Assembly: GCA_003640385.1 (NCBI GenBank)
Contig: RCAB01000836.1
Coordinates: 1 to 16,237, forward strand
Length of the DNA: 16,237 nucleotides
Direction: 5' to 3'
Origin: Setaria digitata
Lineage: Eukaryota; Nematoda; Chromadorea; Rhabditida; Setariidae
Each line of letters opens with the position of its first letter. Within the stretch, counting starts at the first letter, position 1. This document shows, in pieces, positions 16,060-16,237 of this stretch. A program made the translations under genes and the position numbers. The notes beneath the pieces were generated by a model. The model did no database searches. It was given only the letters and a program-made list of their open reading frames with translations, and was not told where the DNA came from.

Positions 16060-16237
16060 GATCCTACGAGCGATTATTATCATTACTTTTTTAACCTAAT
16101 AATAATATATTAATAATAATAGACAATTAACATAATAATAATTATAATTATTATGTTAATTATTATTACTATTTATTGTTATTATTCCCGTTATTATTAT
16201 TATTTATTATTATTGCTGTTATTTATTATTAATCATT
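16060..16237. repeat. TTA/AAT trinucleotide microsatellite at the right edge
   Basis: Interrupted AAT units change to TTA units across a central inverted repeat at 16125-16161, and the run reaches the end of the window. It may mark a contig end. Confidence 0.85.
16125..16161. repeat. Perfect 15-bp inverted repeat in the right microsatellite
   Basis: Arms AATTAACATAATAAT (16125-16139) and ATTATTATGTTAATT (16147-16161) flank a 7-nt centre. The trinucleotide runs switch strand polarity around it. Confidence 0.85.

Overview
The window is AT-rich DNA (by eye around two thirds A+T) from a eukaryote with spliced genes. Runs of AAT/TTA trinucleotides sit at both ends, and long poly-A/T and TA tracts lie inside. 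The gene structure, the rapidly diverged SH3 domains and the base composition suggest a small invertebrate genome, with a filarial-type nematode as my best guess. I cannot prove the taxon. There are no bacterial operons, tRNA or rRNA genes, CRISPR arrays or recognisable intact mobile elements.

One gene can be reconstructed with confidence. It lies on the minus strand and runs from an ATG at 9576 to a TGA at 1695-1697. Seven exons (9363-9576, 5033-5233, 3442-3549, 2480-2596, 2299-2420, 2040-2174, 1695-1799) have GT-AG boundaries whose phases all agree (1,1,1,1,0,0). They total 1002 nt, or 333 residues plus stop. The predicted protein resembles the STAC family (SH3 and cysteine-rich domain adaptors of voltage-gated calcium channels). 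It has a DPVY motif after the N-terminal part, a Ser/Pro/Arg-rich linker with a KLQKQMKSLSL segment, a first SH3 domain followed by a PGE linker, and a second degenerate SH3 that ends the protein. No C1 (cysteine-rich zinc) domain was found in the exons, or by reading the flanking DNA for its motif.

Layout on the + strand. Positions 1-180 are AAT microsatellite. Positions 180-1550 hold no supported gene, apart from one weak open frame at 525-776. Positions 1555-1694 are the 3' UTR of the STAC-like gene with an AATAAA signal. Positions 1695-9576 are the gene, including a 4.1 kb first intron. A locally GC-richer block (about 9110-9600) covers exon 1 and the DNA just inside intron 1, and may contain the promoter or an alternative exon. 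Positions 9577-16050 are upstream and largely non-coding by eye. They hold three weak candidate minus-strand exons (11420-11524, 13002-13252, 14423-14561) and a strong palindromic TA-rich element at 11059-11140. Positions 16060-16237 are TTA-type microsatellite with a perfect 15-bp-arm inverted repeat.

I see no multi-gene system. The most interesting observation is a STAC-like tandem-SH3 protein that seems to lack the family's defining C1 domain, with possible alternative exons in its large introns.
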